Below, in pieces: positions 7,249-14,549 of a DNA stretch of 41,520 nt. Position numbers and translations under genes: made by a program. Each line of letters begins with the position of its first letter. Within the stretch, counting starts at the first letter, position 1. The stretch spans positions 1-41,520 of the forward strand of contig CAJKWP010000003.1 of NCBI GenBank assembly GCA_905203645.1, read 5' to 3'. Below the pieces are notes generated by a model that was given only the letters and a program-made list of their open reading frames with translations, made no database searches and was not told the DNA's origin. The stretch comes from an uncultured Christensenella sp. GTDB lineage: Bacteria > Bacillota > Clostridia > Christensenellales > UBA1242.

Positions 7249-7264
7249 TTATATGTGATATAGT
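7235..7264 (+). promoter_or_regulatory. Promoter of the Spo0A-domain gene
   Basis: TTGCTT (7235-7240), an 18-nt spacer and TATAGT (7259-7264) with a TGA extended -10. A TTTGTAAA box lies inside the spacer. Confidence 0.5.
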
Positions 7265-7298
7265 AAAGGTAGCATTATGAAACGGAGGAAAAAGTTTT

Positions 7299-7658
7299 AT
7301 GACAAACAACAAATTATTTTTGTCAAATTTGCTTATGGATATGAAGATTTCACCAAGATATTTGGGTTACCTTTATTTGCAAGCTATTGTGTCAATGATT
7401 TTGGAAAACCAGCTTTACCTTAAATCACTGAGTAGATATGTTTATCCTGCTATTGCAAAAGAATTTAAGACTGCGCCAAAAAGTGTTGAAAAAGCGATTG
7501 ACAATGCACTCAGTCGTGCTTATCAAAAGAGAGGTCTCAAACAATTTCCTGGTGAAAGTTGTCCACCAAACAAAGAAGTTATTTCTTACCTTGTAAATTG
7601 CTTGTTCCAAAACGACTTGAAAATGGAAAGCAGTGTGTCAGTTTTAAGATTTAACTAA
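7299..7658 (+). CDS. Stand-alone Spo0A C-terminal (effector) DNA-binding domain protein
   Basis: A 119-aa protein, GGAGG 10 nt upstream. It aligns along its length with the C-terminal DNA-binding domain of Spo0A: LLMDMKISPRYLGYLYL corresponds to the start of the domain (IGVPAHIKGYLYLREAI in Spo0A), then AIVSMILEN, SRYVYPAIAKEFKTAPKSV (recognition region) and EKAIDNALSRAY. The response-regulator receiver domain that normally precedes it is absent, and the upstream region has its own promoter, so this is not a broken full-length gene. It should bind DNA without phosphorylation control. TTTGTAAA boxes upstream could be its own operator. Function in sporulation or otherwise is inference. Confidence 0.8.
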   Translation: MTNNKLFLSNLLMDMKISPRYLGYLYLQAIVSMILENQLYLKSLSRYVYPAIAKEFKTAPKSVEKAIDNALSRAYQKRGLKQFPGESCPPNKEVISYLVNCLFQNDLKMESSVSVLRFN

Positions 7659-7668
7659 TTTAAAAATG

Positions 7669-7706
7669 CAAAAAATGTTTGCAACAACATGCAAACATTT
7701 TTTGTT
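7669..7706 (+). terminator. Intrinsic terminator after the Spo0A-domain gene
   Basis: The arms CAAAAAATGTTTGCA and TGCAAACATTTTTTG form a perfect 15-bp stem with a 6-nt loop, ending in a T-rich arm. Confidence 0.7.
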
Positions 7707-7776
7707 TGATTTGATATTTTTGTAGATAAAATTATATTTGTACACAAACAAAATTTTGTGACTTTTTTTTATTTTC

Positions 7777-7805
7777 TTTACAAAATTTTTTTTTGTTGAT
7801 ATGAT
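7777..7805 (+). promoter_or_regulatory. Sigma-A promoter of the sufCB pair
   Basis: TTTACA (7777-7782), a 17-nt spacer and TATGAT (7800-7805), each one mismatch from consensus. The start near 7811 rules out translation beginning upstream and supports the ATG at 7868. Confidence 0.65.
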
Positions 7806-7867
7806 TGTTATGCAACAAAATACAAAAAATCTATTTGAAATGGTATTGTTGTAACCAAGGAGTACCA

Positions 7868-8578
7868 ATGCTTGAACTTGAAAATATTTGTTTTGATGTT
7901 TGCACAGATGGCAAAACAAAACAAATCCTGAAAAATATGAACTTGAAGATAAACCAAAAGTTTGTTGTTATCACAGGCCCCAATGGAAGTGGAAAGTCTA
8001 CTCTTGCCAAAATTATAATGGGTATTGAAAAACCAACAAGTGGAAAAATTTTGCTTGATGGTGTGGATATAACAGACAAAACTGTTGACCAACGTGCAAA
8101 TATGGGTATTTCATATGCGTTTCAACAACCAGCCAAGTTCAAGGGAATAACAGTTGGTGATCTTTTGCAAATTGCCAGCAAACAAAAATTGACCTTTGCA
8201 CAAATTTGCGATGTGCTTACAAAGGTAGGGCTTTGTGCAAGGGATTATATAGACCGTCAAGTTGACGGCAAACTTTCGGGCGGGGAACTTAAACGTATCG
8301 AAATTGCAACGGCAATAATTGCGGGCAATCCACTTTGCATTTTTGACGAACCCGAAGCAGGCATCGACCTTTGGAGTTTTTCAAAGTTGATTGACGTTTT
8401 TAAAGAACTGGCAAATCAAAATGCGTGTTCAATTATTATTTCACACCAAGAACGCATTTTGAACATTGCTGACCGTATAATTTTGCTTGCCGACGGAAGT
8501 GTTGTTGCTGACGGAAGTCGTGAACAAGTTTTGCCAAAACTCAACATTTTGGGTACGTGCCCAAAAATAAGGGGGTAA
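7868..8578 (+). CDS. sufC: SufC-type Fe-S cluster assembly ATPase
   Basis: A 236-aa ABC-type ATPase; the ATG at 7868 follows AAGGAG at correct spacing. Motifs: GPNGSGKSTLAK (Walker A), FQQPAKFKGITV (the Q-loop form typical of SufC), DGKLSGGELKRIEIA (signature), CIFDEPEAGIDL (Walker B, SufC-like E-x-G-x-D) and ISHQERIL (switch). SufC is cytosolic and powers the SufB/SufD scaffold rather than a transporter. Only the scaffold gene follows, one base after the stop; no sufS, sufU or sufD is nearby, so this is the minimal two-gene (SufBC, SMS-like) form. Confidence 0.85.
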   Translation: MLELENICFDVCTDGKTKQILKNMNLKINQKFVVITGPNGSGKSTLAKIIMGIEKPTSGKILLDGVDITDKTVDQRANMGISYAFQQPAKFKGITVGDLLQIASKQKLTFAQICDVLTKVGLCARDYIDRQVDGKLSGGELKRIEIATAIIAGNPLCIFDEPEAGIDLWSFSKLIDVFKELANQNACSIIISHQERILNIADRIILLADGSVVADGSREQVLPKLNILGTCPKIRG

Positions 8579-8579
8579 A

Positions 8580-9503
8580 ATGGAACTGCAATCAATCGAA
8601 AAACAACTTTTGAATGAGGTTACTGAACTTGAATCTATCCCACAAGGTGCTTTTAACATAAGACTCAACGGCAAACTTTTTGCACGTGAAAAATCTGCAA
8701 ACATCGAAATACAAACCAAGACCGACAAGCCTGGAATAGACATATTTATCAAACACACCGCTCAGGGCGAAAGGGTGGATATTCCCGTTTTGCTTACACA
8801 AACAGGACTTTCAGATTTGGTGTACAATGACTTTTTTGTTGAAAGTGGCGCTGATGTTGTCATTGTTGCGGGTTGCGCTATTCACAACGTTGGACATGAA
8901 AACACACAACATGACGGTGTGCATACGTTCCACATTGGCAAAAATGCAAAAGTAAAATACATTGAAAGACACCTTGGAAACAACAATCAAAATGCGCAAA
9001 ACATCTTCAATCCAACAACTGTTGTTGAAATTGACGAAAACGGATATATGGAAATGGATACAACACAAATTCGTGGCGTTGACAAAACACTTCGTACCAC
9101 AAAAGCAAAACTTGGTGACAATGCGACACTTATTATAAATGAAAAGATTATGACTGACCGCAATCAAGATGCAACAACCGATTTTTATGTTGATTTGGAT
9201 GGCAAAAACAGTGGCGCGCACGTTGTGTCACGTGCAGTTGCAAAAGATAACTCACACCAAAAATTTATTTCTTGTATAAACGGCAACAACCTTTGCAACG
9301 GTCACACCGAATGCGACGCAATAATAATGGATAACGCCAATATCAGTGCTGTGCCCAAAATCAACGCAAATCACGTTGACAGCACCCTTGTACACGAAGC
9401 CGCTATCGGAAAAATTGCGGGCGACCAACTTACAAAACTTATGACGTTGGGACTTGACGAAAAACAAGCCGAACAACAAATCATAAACGGATTTTTGAAA
9501 TAA
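8580..9503 (+). CDS. sufB: SufB/SufD-family Fe-S scaffold, short form
   Basis: A 307-aa protein starting 1 nt after sufC, much shorter than canonical SufB (~465 aa). It has the SufB/D beta-helix core: GADVVIVAGCAIHN, HTFHIGKNAKVKYIERH, repeated short strands, then CNGHTECDAI, PKINANHVDSTLVHEA and a helical end DQLTKLMTLGLDEKQAE. The HE pair in VHEAAIG corresponds to the cluster-binding His-Glu of SufB. A lone SufB/D with SufC is the ancestral minimal SUF scaffold known in archaea and some anaerobes. The Cys used for cluster building cannot be assigned with certainty; C in AGCAIHN or CNGHTEC are candidates. Confidence 0.87.
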   Translation: MELQSIEKQLLNEVTELESIPQGAFNIRLNGKLFAREKSANIEIQTKTDKPGIDIFIKHTAQGERVDIPVLLTQTGLSDLVYNDFFVESGADVVIVAGCAIHNVGHENTQHDGVHTFHIGKNAKVKYIERHLGNNNQNAQNIFNPTTVVEIDENGYMEMDTTQIRGVDKTLRTTKAKLGDNATLIINEKIMTDRNQDATTDFYVDLDGKNSGAHVVSRAVAKDNSHQKFISCINGNNLCNGHTECDAIIMDNANISAVPKINANHVDSTLVHEAAIGKIAGDQLTKLMTLGLDEKQAEQQIINGFLK

Positions 9504-9512
9504 AAGACAAAC

Positions 9513-9546
9513 AAAAAATCTCAGTCAATTGACTGAGATTTTTTTG
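9513..9546. terminator. Bidirectional intrinsic terminator
   Basis: A near-perfect palindrome: A-run, ATCTCAGTCAATTGACTGAGAT, T-run. It lies between the convergent sufB and lipoprotein genes and serves both. Confidence 0.88.
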
Positions 9547-9587
9547 TGTAATCAAAATTTGATTGTTTTGTGAATGCTTTTTGTATG

Positions 9588-12299
9588 TTATTTTTGTTTG
9601 TCAAAAAGCTCCAAGATTGTACCAACACCAGGCATATATACATTTGTATATTTTCCGTCTGCATAAGATTTTCCAGATGTAATAGTTGTGTCGCCGTTTG
9701 TTTGTACTGCACTGTTTGTATAGCCACCACTTGCACTTGATTCAAAATAAATTGGATTACCAGCGGTTGTATATGGTTTTGATGCAACTTCGTTGTGGTC
9801 ACCAAATCTTTCGCCACCAAGGTCAAAGCCATAGGTGGTTTTTTCTGGATTTTCTTGGTCATAATATTTGTCATATTGTTCTTGGGTTTCAAATATACGC
9901 ATCCAGCCACGGTTGATTGAACCAGCAACAATTCCTTTTGCTGAACAATTTTTGTAAACGATAATCATATTCATTGCATCTGGAGTTGGGCTTCCACCAT
10001 CGGCAGGTGTGTATGTTTTTGTAAATGTTTTGTCAAGAGGAGCAAACAAAGCATTTGCATTTTTGAGTTGTGAAACTTGTCCTGTTGCGTTGTATGTTGC
10101 AAACCATGGTTCTGTTCCAACAACGTATGATTCCAAAGTGCACCCAATAGCATTGATGTGTGTTGGCAAACCACCGTTTCCGGTTGTTTTGTTATAGTTG
10201 TTGTATTTGTCGCCGTCACCATAACCAACGTGGTCAGCGATAATAACTGGACCGCCGCACATAGAAAGTGTGGTGTTGATAAGTTTTACATCTTCTACGC
10301 CCCAGAAATAGCAGTGTGTATTATAATTATTGTAACCTTTTGTATTCTTCAAGACAAATTCAGAACTTTTGATTCCGTCTGTTGTTGAAAGTCCGTATTC
10401 ACCAAAGTAACCAATAAAGAAATCTTTGTATATCGTGTTTTGTGCAACAAAATTTACTGCTCTTGATTTGCAAAGGATAATGCTTCCGCTGTAAACAGGT
10501 TCGTCTGTACGCTTTCCATTTCCCAAAAAGTAAATACTGTCAAGAGTTACCTTTCCCGTTGATGGTCTGCATTGAAATTCGGCAGGTTCGCCTTCGTCAT
10601 AACTTCCGTCACTTTGCAAAGTAAGTTGTGGAAGGAATTTGAAAAGGGCAGTATGCATTGTGATATAAGAAGGTTTGTCATCACTGTCTTTTACAATATT
10701 TACTGCATTTTTTTCTACGTCAACAACACTTTTTGAAAGTTGTTGTACGTCGATTGAAAATCCATTTCCATAAAAACGGAAATCATCATTATCGCCAATA
10801 AAACGTTTGTAAACACTGTTAAGCGCAAAATCGCCGTTTTCATCAATGAAACTGCCTTTGAGTGTAAGGTTTGTTTTGCTTGTAAGTTCGCTGTATCCTG
10901 TGCGATTTTCTGTCCAAAAGTGGTCTGATGGAATATCGCTGTCAGTGATTTTGAAAGAATTGAGAAGTACAACGTTTTTTACTGTAACATCTTGGATGCC
11001 AAGTTCGGTTTTGATTGCACTCCACTTTTGAGTGTTTATGTTGTCCAAAACTGAAAGGTGTTTTGCGTCGTAAACATTGTAACCATCAACAACTTTGAAT
11101 TCAACTGTTCTTTTTGCTTGTGATTGCAAAAGATAAATTCCGTCGCAATTTTCTGGATAGATGGTTACTTGGAATTCTTCGCCGATTGCATTGTCAGAAA
11201 AATCAATAGTCGTGTTTGCTGTGTCAAGGTTGGCAAAGGATGCAAGTTCGTCGTCTGTCAAAACAATCCAGTTTCCAAATCTTTTGATTTTAACTTCAAA
11301 TACTGTACGTACTTTTGAAAGTTGGATACTGCTTGAACCTTCGATGTGCGTTGCTTCGATACGGAAATCAACTGGGTTGTCGTCACCAACGGTGATAACT
11401 GTGTTCTTGTCGATAAATTCAAATTTTTTGTCGTCTTTTGCACGGTTGTTTTGTGCAAATTCGGTCAACAGCAAACTTTCAAAACGGCTTACACTGTATT
11501 TGTCAGCCACTGATTTTACCTTTATGACAACATCAAAATCAAAAGTATCATAAACAATTTTCAAAACGTTGTTTCCTGCGTTTTGATTGTCAAATGGTCC
11601 AAATGTCAATTCAGAAGCGGTCACTTCAACTTTTGTGTCGTCGTTAAGGGTGAATACTGCAACAACGTTTGAGGTGTCAAGAGGTTCGCCTTCATAAATT
11701 TCGGTTGCAAGCGTGCCTTGTTTTACTTCGCCACTTGCGATATCTGCGCCAGCAAGTTCAACAACTTCGATTTGGTGATTGAATGTAAAACCTTTGTAAC
11801 TTACAGAAAGTTGTTTTGTTCCAAGTGTGGTTGTGTCAATGGTGCCAAAAGAAAGACGATTTGCTGGAACAGTAATTGTTGTTTGGTCGTTCAAAACAAA
11901 TTTTGCTTGAGCATTGGATGTGTCCAAAGTTGAGTTTTTCAAAATTTTTGTTTTGAGTGTGTTTTGGACAATTTGTCCAGATGTGATTTGTTTGACTGTG
12001 ATTGTGATGTCAAAACTGAAATCTTTGTAAGTAACTGTCAAAGTTGTTTTTCCAAGTGCAGATGTGTCAATTTGACCAAGAGTAAGTTTGTCTGCACCAA
12101 CTTCAACGGTCTTTTTGTTGCCAAGTGTAAAGACAACAACCAAATTTTGTGTGTCAAGATTTTGATCTTTGAGCACGGTTGTTTCGATTGTTCCTTGCTT
12201 TACTTCTGCGCTTATGATTTTGTTATTGTTGCATCCTGCAAACAAAACCCCGCCCAAAAGACAAAGGCAAATCGAAACAGCAATAAAAATCTTTTTCAT
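9588..12299 (-). CDS. Surface lipoprotein with three Ig-like repeats and a beta-helix region
   Basis: A 903-aa protein. The start at 12299 is set by AAGGAGAACCC-ATG and a lipoprotein signal peptide with lipobox LFAGC (mature Cys about residue 23). Three tandem repeats of ~75 aa follow (about residues 30-260), each with K-GT/L-T-I---LDTSN---VF-LND-T--V-A--L-FG-IDT--LG---L-V-YK-F-FD: bacterial Ig-like domains of the Big_3 type. The rest is rich in short strands with Asn/Gly turns and Asp/Asn ladders (for instance YFGEYGLSTTD, INTTLSMCGG), suggesting a right-handed parallel beta-helix for polysaccharide or surface binding. It should be lipid-anchored outside the membrane. It has its own promoter and terminator. 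Confidence 0.75.
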   Translation of the reverse strand: MKKIFIAVSICLCLLGGVLFAGCNNNKIISAEVKQGTIETTVLKDQNLDTQNLVVVFTLGNKKTVEVGADKLTLGQIDTSALGKTTLTVTYKDFSFDITITVKQITSGQIVQNTLKTKILKNSTLDTSNAQAKFVLNDQTTITVPANRLSFGTIDTTTLGTKQLSVSYKGFTFNHQIEVVELAGADIASGEVKQGTLATEIYEGEPLDTSNVVAVFTLNDDTKVEVTASELTFGPFDNQNAGNNVLKIVYDTFDFDVVIKVKSVADKYSVSRFESLLLTEFAQNNRAKDDKKFEFIDKNTVITVGDDNPVDFRIEATHIEGSSSIQLSKVRTVFEVKIKRFGNWIVLTDDELASFANLDTANTTIDFSDNAIGEEFQVTIYPENCDGIYLLQSQAKRTVEFKVVDGYNVYDAKHLSVLDNINTQKWSAIKTELGIQDVTVKNVVLLNSFKITDSDIPSDHFWTENRTGYSELTSKTNLTLKGSFIDENGDFALNSVYKRFIGDNDDFRFYGNGFSIDVQQLSKSVVDVEKNAVNIVKDSDDKPSYITMHTALFKFLPQLTLQSDGSYDEGEPAEFQCRPSTGKVTLDSIYFLGNGKRTDEPVYSGSIILCKSRAVNFVAQNTIYKDFFIGYFGEYGLSTTDGIKSSEFVLKNTKGYNNYNTHCYFWGVEDVKLINTTLSMCGGPVIIADHVGYGDGDKYNNYNKTTGNGGLPTHINAIGCTLESYVVGTEPWFATYNATGQVSQLKNANALFAPLDKTFTKTYTPADGGSPTPDAMNMIIVYKNCSAKGIVAGSINRGWMRIFETQEQYDKYYDQENPEKTTYGFDLGGERFGDHNEVASKPYTTAGNPIYFESSASGGYTNSAVQTNGDTTITSGKSYADGKYTNVYMPGVGTILELFDKQK

Positions 12300-12328
12300 G
12301 GGTTCTCCTTTTTTTATTAACTTTTTAA

Positions 12329-12358
12329 AGTTTACTATTTTTTGTATTATTTTGTCAA
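12329..12358 (-). promoter_or_regulatory. Promoter of the Ig/beta-helix lipoprotein
   Basis: Minus strand: TTGACA (12353-12358), 18-nt spacer, TAAACT (12329-12334). It lies in the 128-bp gap after the upstream operon and gives a leader of about 25 nt. Confidence 0.45.
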
Positions 12359-12427
12359 ACAAAGGTATGTTTATACGTTTGTGTAAAAAAATGTAGTATT
12401 TGTTTGAAAAATATTCAAACTGTTTTG

Positions 12428-12886
12428 TCAAACTTTGTAAGCCAAAATTGCGATTTCTTGATATTTGAGTGTACCGTCGGTTGACCAAATTTTTATTTTT
12501 GCATACATTGGCTGATAAATCATGACAAGTCCAGATTTTTCGCCAGATTCATAAGTGTGAAATTCAAACCTTGTATCCGATGGGTCTTTTTCAAAGTCGA
12601 TTGTCTTTTTTGTGGCATTGTCGGGAAGTGCTCTTGTTTTAAGTTGCAACTTTGTGCCGTCAAGTGTTACTGGGTCAAATGCCGATGTAAACGGAATCTT
12701 TATTGTCTTTATGCCGTTTTCATATTCAACAAGGATATTTTTTGAAGAATCGCTTGTGTTGATACATTCAACACTTTCAACATTGACAACTTGACTGTAA
12801 ACAGTGACCTTCATGCCAAAGAAACTTATAAGTGCGATAGAAGCAAGATAAACGATTGCAATTATGATTATTGTAGATTTCTTCAT
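12428..12886 (-). CDS. Membrane-anchored extracytoplasmic protein of the YwaF-ABC operon
   Basis: A 152-aa protein with one N-terminal membrane segment (STIIIIAIVYLASIALISFFG) and a ~125-aa outside domain of alternating strands (VESVECINTSDSS, FEFHTYESGEKSGLVMIYQP). AAGGAGAAATAGC precedes the ATG, which lies one base after the permease stop, so it is translated with the ABC genes. I recognise no family. The N-terminal anchor and beta-rich body suggest an accessory subunit of the transporter, or a substrate-contact protein; this is inference from operon position. Confidence 0.65.
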   Translation of the reverse strand: MKKSTIIIIAIVYLASIALISFFGMKVTVYSQVVNVESVECINTSDSSKNILVEYENGIKTIKIPFTSAFDPVTLDGTKLQLKTRALPDNATKKTIDFEKDPSDTRFEFHTYESGEKSGLVMIYQPMYAKIKIWSTDGTLKYQEIAILAYKV

Positions 12887-12887
12887 G

Positions 12888-14549
12888 CTATTTCTCCTTG
12901 TAGTAAAGACTTATCTTTACAAAATACAAATAGGCTCGAGCCGCCAAAAACACAGTTGCGACCACAAACAGTTTCCACCAGAAAGTCAAAGGACCTTCGT
13001 TTATCAAAAAGAACGAAGCAAAAGCCACAAACGCCGAAATCAAAAATCCAAAAAATGTTGATTTTGTTTCGTTTGGGTTGTTTGTATGTGTTCCAGTTGT
13101 CGCATATTGACTGATTTGAGGGTTCATAATATCCAGTTCGGCACTCCAAAACAAGTGCGCCATGTATATTGCCCAAAGTCCAAAGAACAAAAGGGCAGGA
13201 CTGACATATTTTGTGCTTACAAAGGTTGAATAGATTGCCACGGTTGCCACAAGTGAAAGTGTCATAACGGTGGCGTTTATCACAAGTTTTGGCAAAAGTG
13301 ATTGCCAATATGATTGTGGATTTGTTTTGTTAAGATATGCCGAGTTGCCTTCTTCACTGTATGTTTTTGCAAGTGATGCGTTTGATGACAAAAGTATAAG
13401 CATAATGATAAGAATATTGAAAGATATTGTCATATAAAGTCCGCTCAACCTTGTGTCCATTGCACCAAATATTTTGTTGAGCAAAAATATTGCAAGTGGC
13501 ATGCCGATAGCAACGTACAAAAGCGGTTCAAACTTGTCGGGTGTGCGCAAAAATATCAAAAATTCTTTGTGTAATCCAGACAAAAAGTTGGTTCGCTGAA
13601 TATTTTTGCCAGATGTTTGCTTCAAAGTTTTTTTGTATTCAAATGGCTTGCTTGCCATTTTGTAAAACAGTGGTTGAACCAATCCAAAGCAAAGAAGCAA
13701 AACACCAACGATAATTCCAATCACTGAAAGCAAACAAAGTATTTGTTTAAGATTGAAGAATGTGTGTATAACACCGTATCTTTCACCAACAAATGCATAA
13801 AGCAAAAGTGAAAGTGGTGAAAGGGTGGTTGAAAACCGCTCCAAAAAGTCCTGTATCTCCCAAAAGGTTGTTCCCCATGATGCCACAAGGTCAACGTTTT
13901 GAGGGATAAGGTTTATAAGCATTATTATTAGATATATACACGCACTCAAAAACAGGGTAGTTATGGTGACTTCGACTATGCGATTGTTTTTCAAAAGCAT
14001 GTTTACAAGCATTGCGGGTATTGACAAAAGTCCACTGATACTTGTCACCAAAAGTGTGTAAATCACAAGTGAAACGAAACAAAACAAAAAATAAACTATA
14101 CTGTACTTGTTTATTATTCCAAATGCCAAGAACAAGGGCAAAACAAAATATACATTTCGCAAAAGTTCATATACAAAAAACACAATAAGTTTTGACAAGA
14201 ATATGTTTTGTTTGTTGGTGGGGAAGGTCAAAAGAAGTGTGTTGTCTTTTGAAAAATACAATCCCTTCATAAGTGAAATTGTTGCAACCAAAATTGAAAG
14301 CACAAACATAGCCGAAAATACAACCAGCAAAAATTTGTCTGGGATTCCGGACACAAGGTCGACAAGGCGCATAAATGACAAAAAATAAAAGCCAAAATAA
14401 ATAACCGCAGTTATGCCTGCAAACTTCAAAATAGAAAACAGTATTTTGAAAAGCAGTTTTTTGTTAAATTTTCCTTTTTGAATTTTGTATGTCGAAAAAT
14501 CAATCTTGTCTTTAAGTTGCATAAGAACAAGGGTTTTTAATTGGTTCAT
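12888..14549 (-). CDS. ABC exporter-type permease (large)
   Basis: A 553-aa membrane protein with roughly 12 hydrophobic segments and a cytoplasmic N-terminal stretch (LKDKIDFSTYKIQKGKFNKK). The organisation, an early loop LYFSKDNTLLLTFPTNKQNI, and the MKGLYFSKDNTLLL motif resemble the large Bacillota permeases annotated as putative ABC exporters that pair with a separate ATPase. Its ATG overlaps the stop of the fused YwaF-ATPase gene by 4 bp, and a 1-nt gap separates it from the next gene, so the three are an operon. Substrate is unknown; a lipid, peptide or antibiotic is possible. Confidence 0.78.
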   Translation of the reverse strand: MNQLKTLVLMQLKDKIDFSTYKIQKGKFNKKLLFKILFSILKFAGITAVIYFGFYFLSFMRLVDLVSGIPDKFLLVVFSAMFVLSILVATISLMKGLYFSKDNTLLLTFPTNKQNIFLSKLIVFFVYELLRNVYFVLPLFLAFGIINKYSIVYFLFCFVSLVIYTLLVTSISGLLSIPAMLVNMLLKNNRIVEVTITTLFLSACIYLIIMLINLIPQNVDLVASWGTTFWEIQDFLERFSTTLSPLSLLLYAFVGERYGVIHTFFNLKQILCLLSVIGIIVGVLLLCFGLVQPLFYKMASKPFEYKKTLKQTSGKNIQRTNFLSGLHKEFLIFLRTPDKFEPLLYVAIGMPLAIFLLNKIFGAMDTRLSGLYMTISFNILIIMLILLSSNASLAKTYSEEGNSAYLNKTNPQSYWQSLLPKLVINATVMTLSLVATVAIYSTFVSTKYVSPALLFFGLWAIYMAHLFWSAELDIMNPQISQYATTGTHTNNPNETKSTFFGFLISAFVAFASFFLINEGPLTFWWKLFVVATVFLAARAYLYFVKISLYYKEK

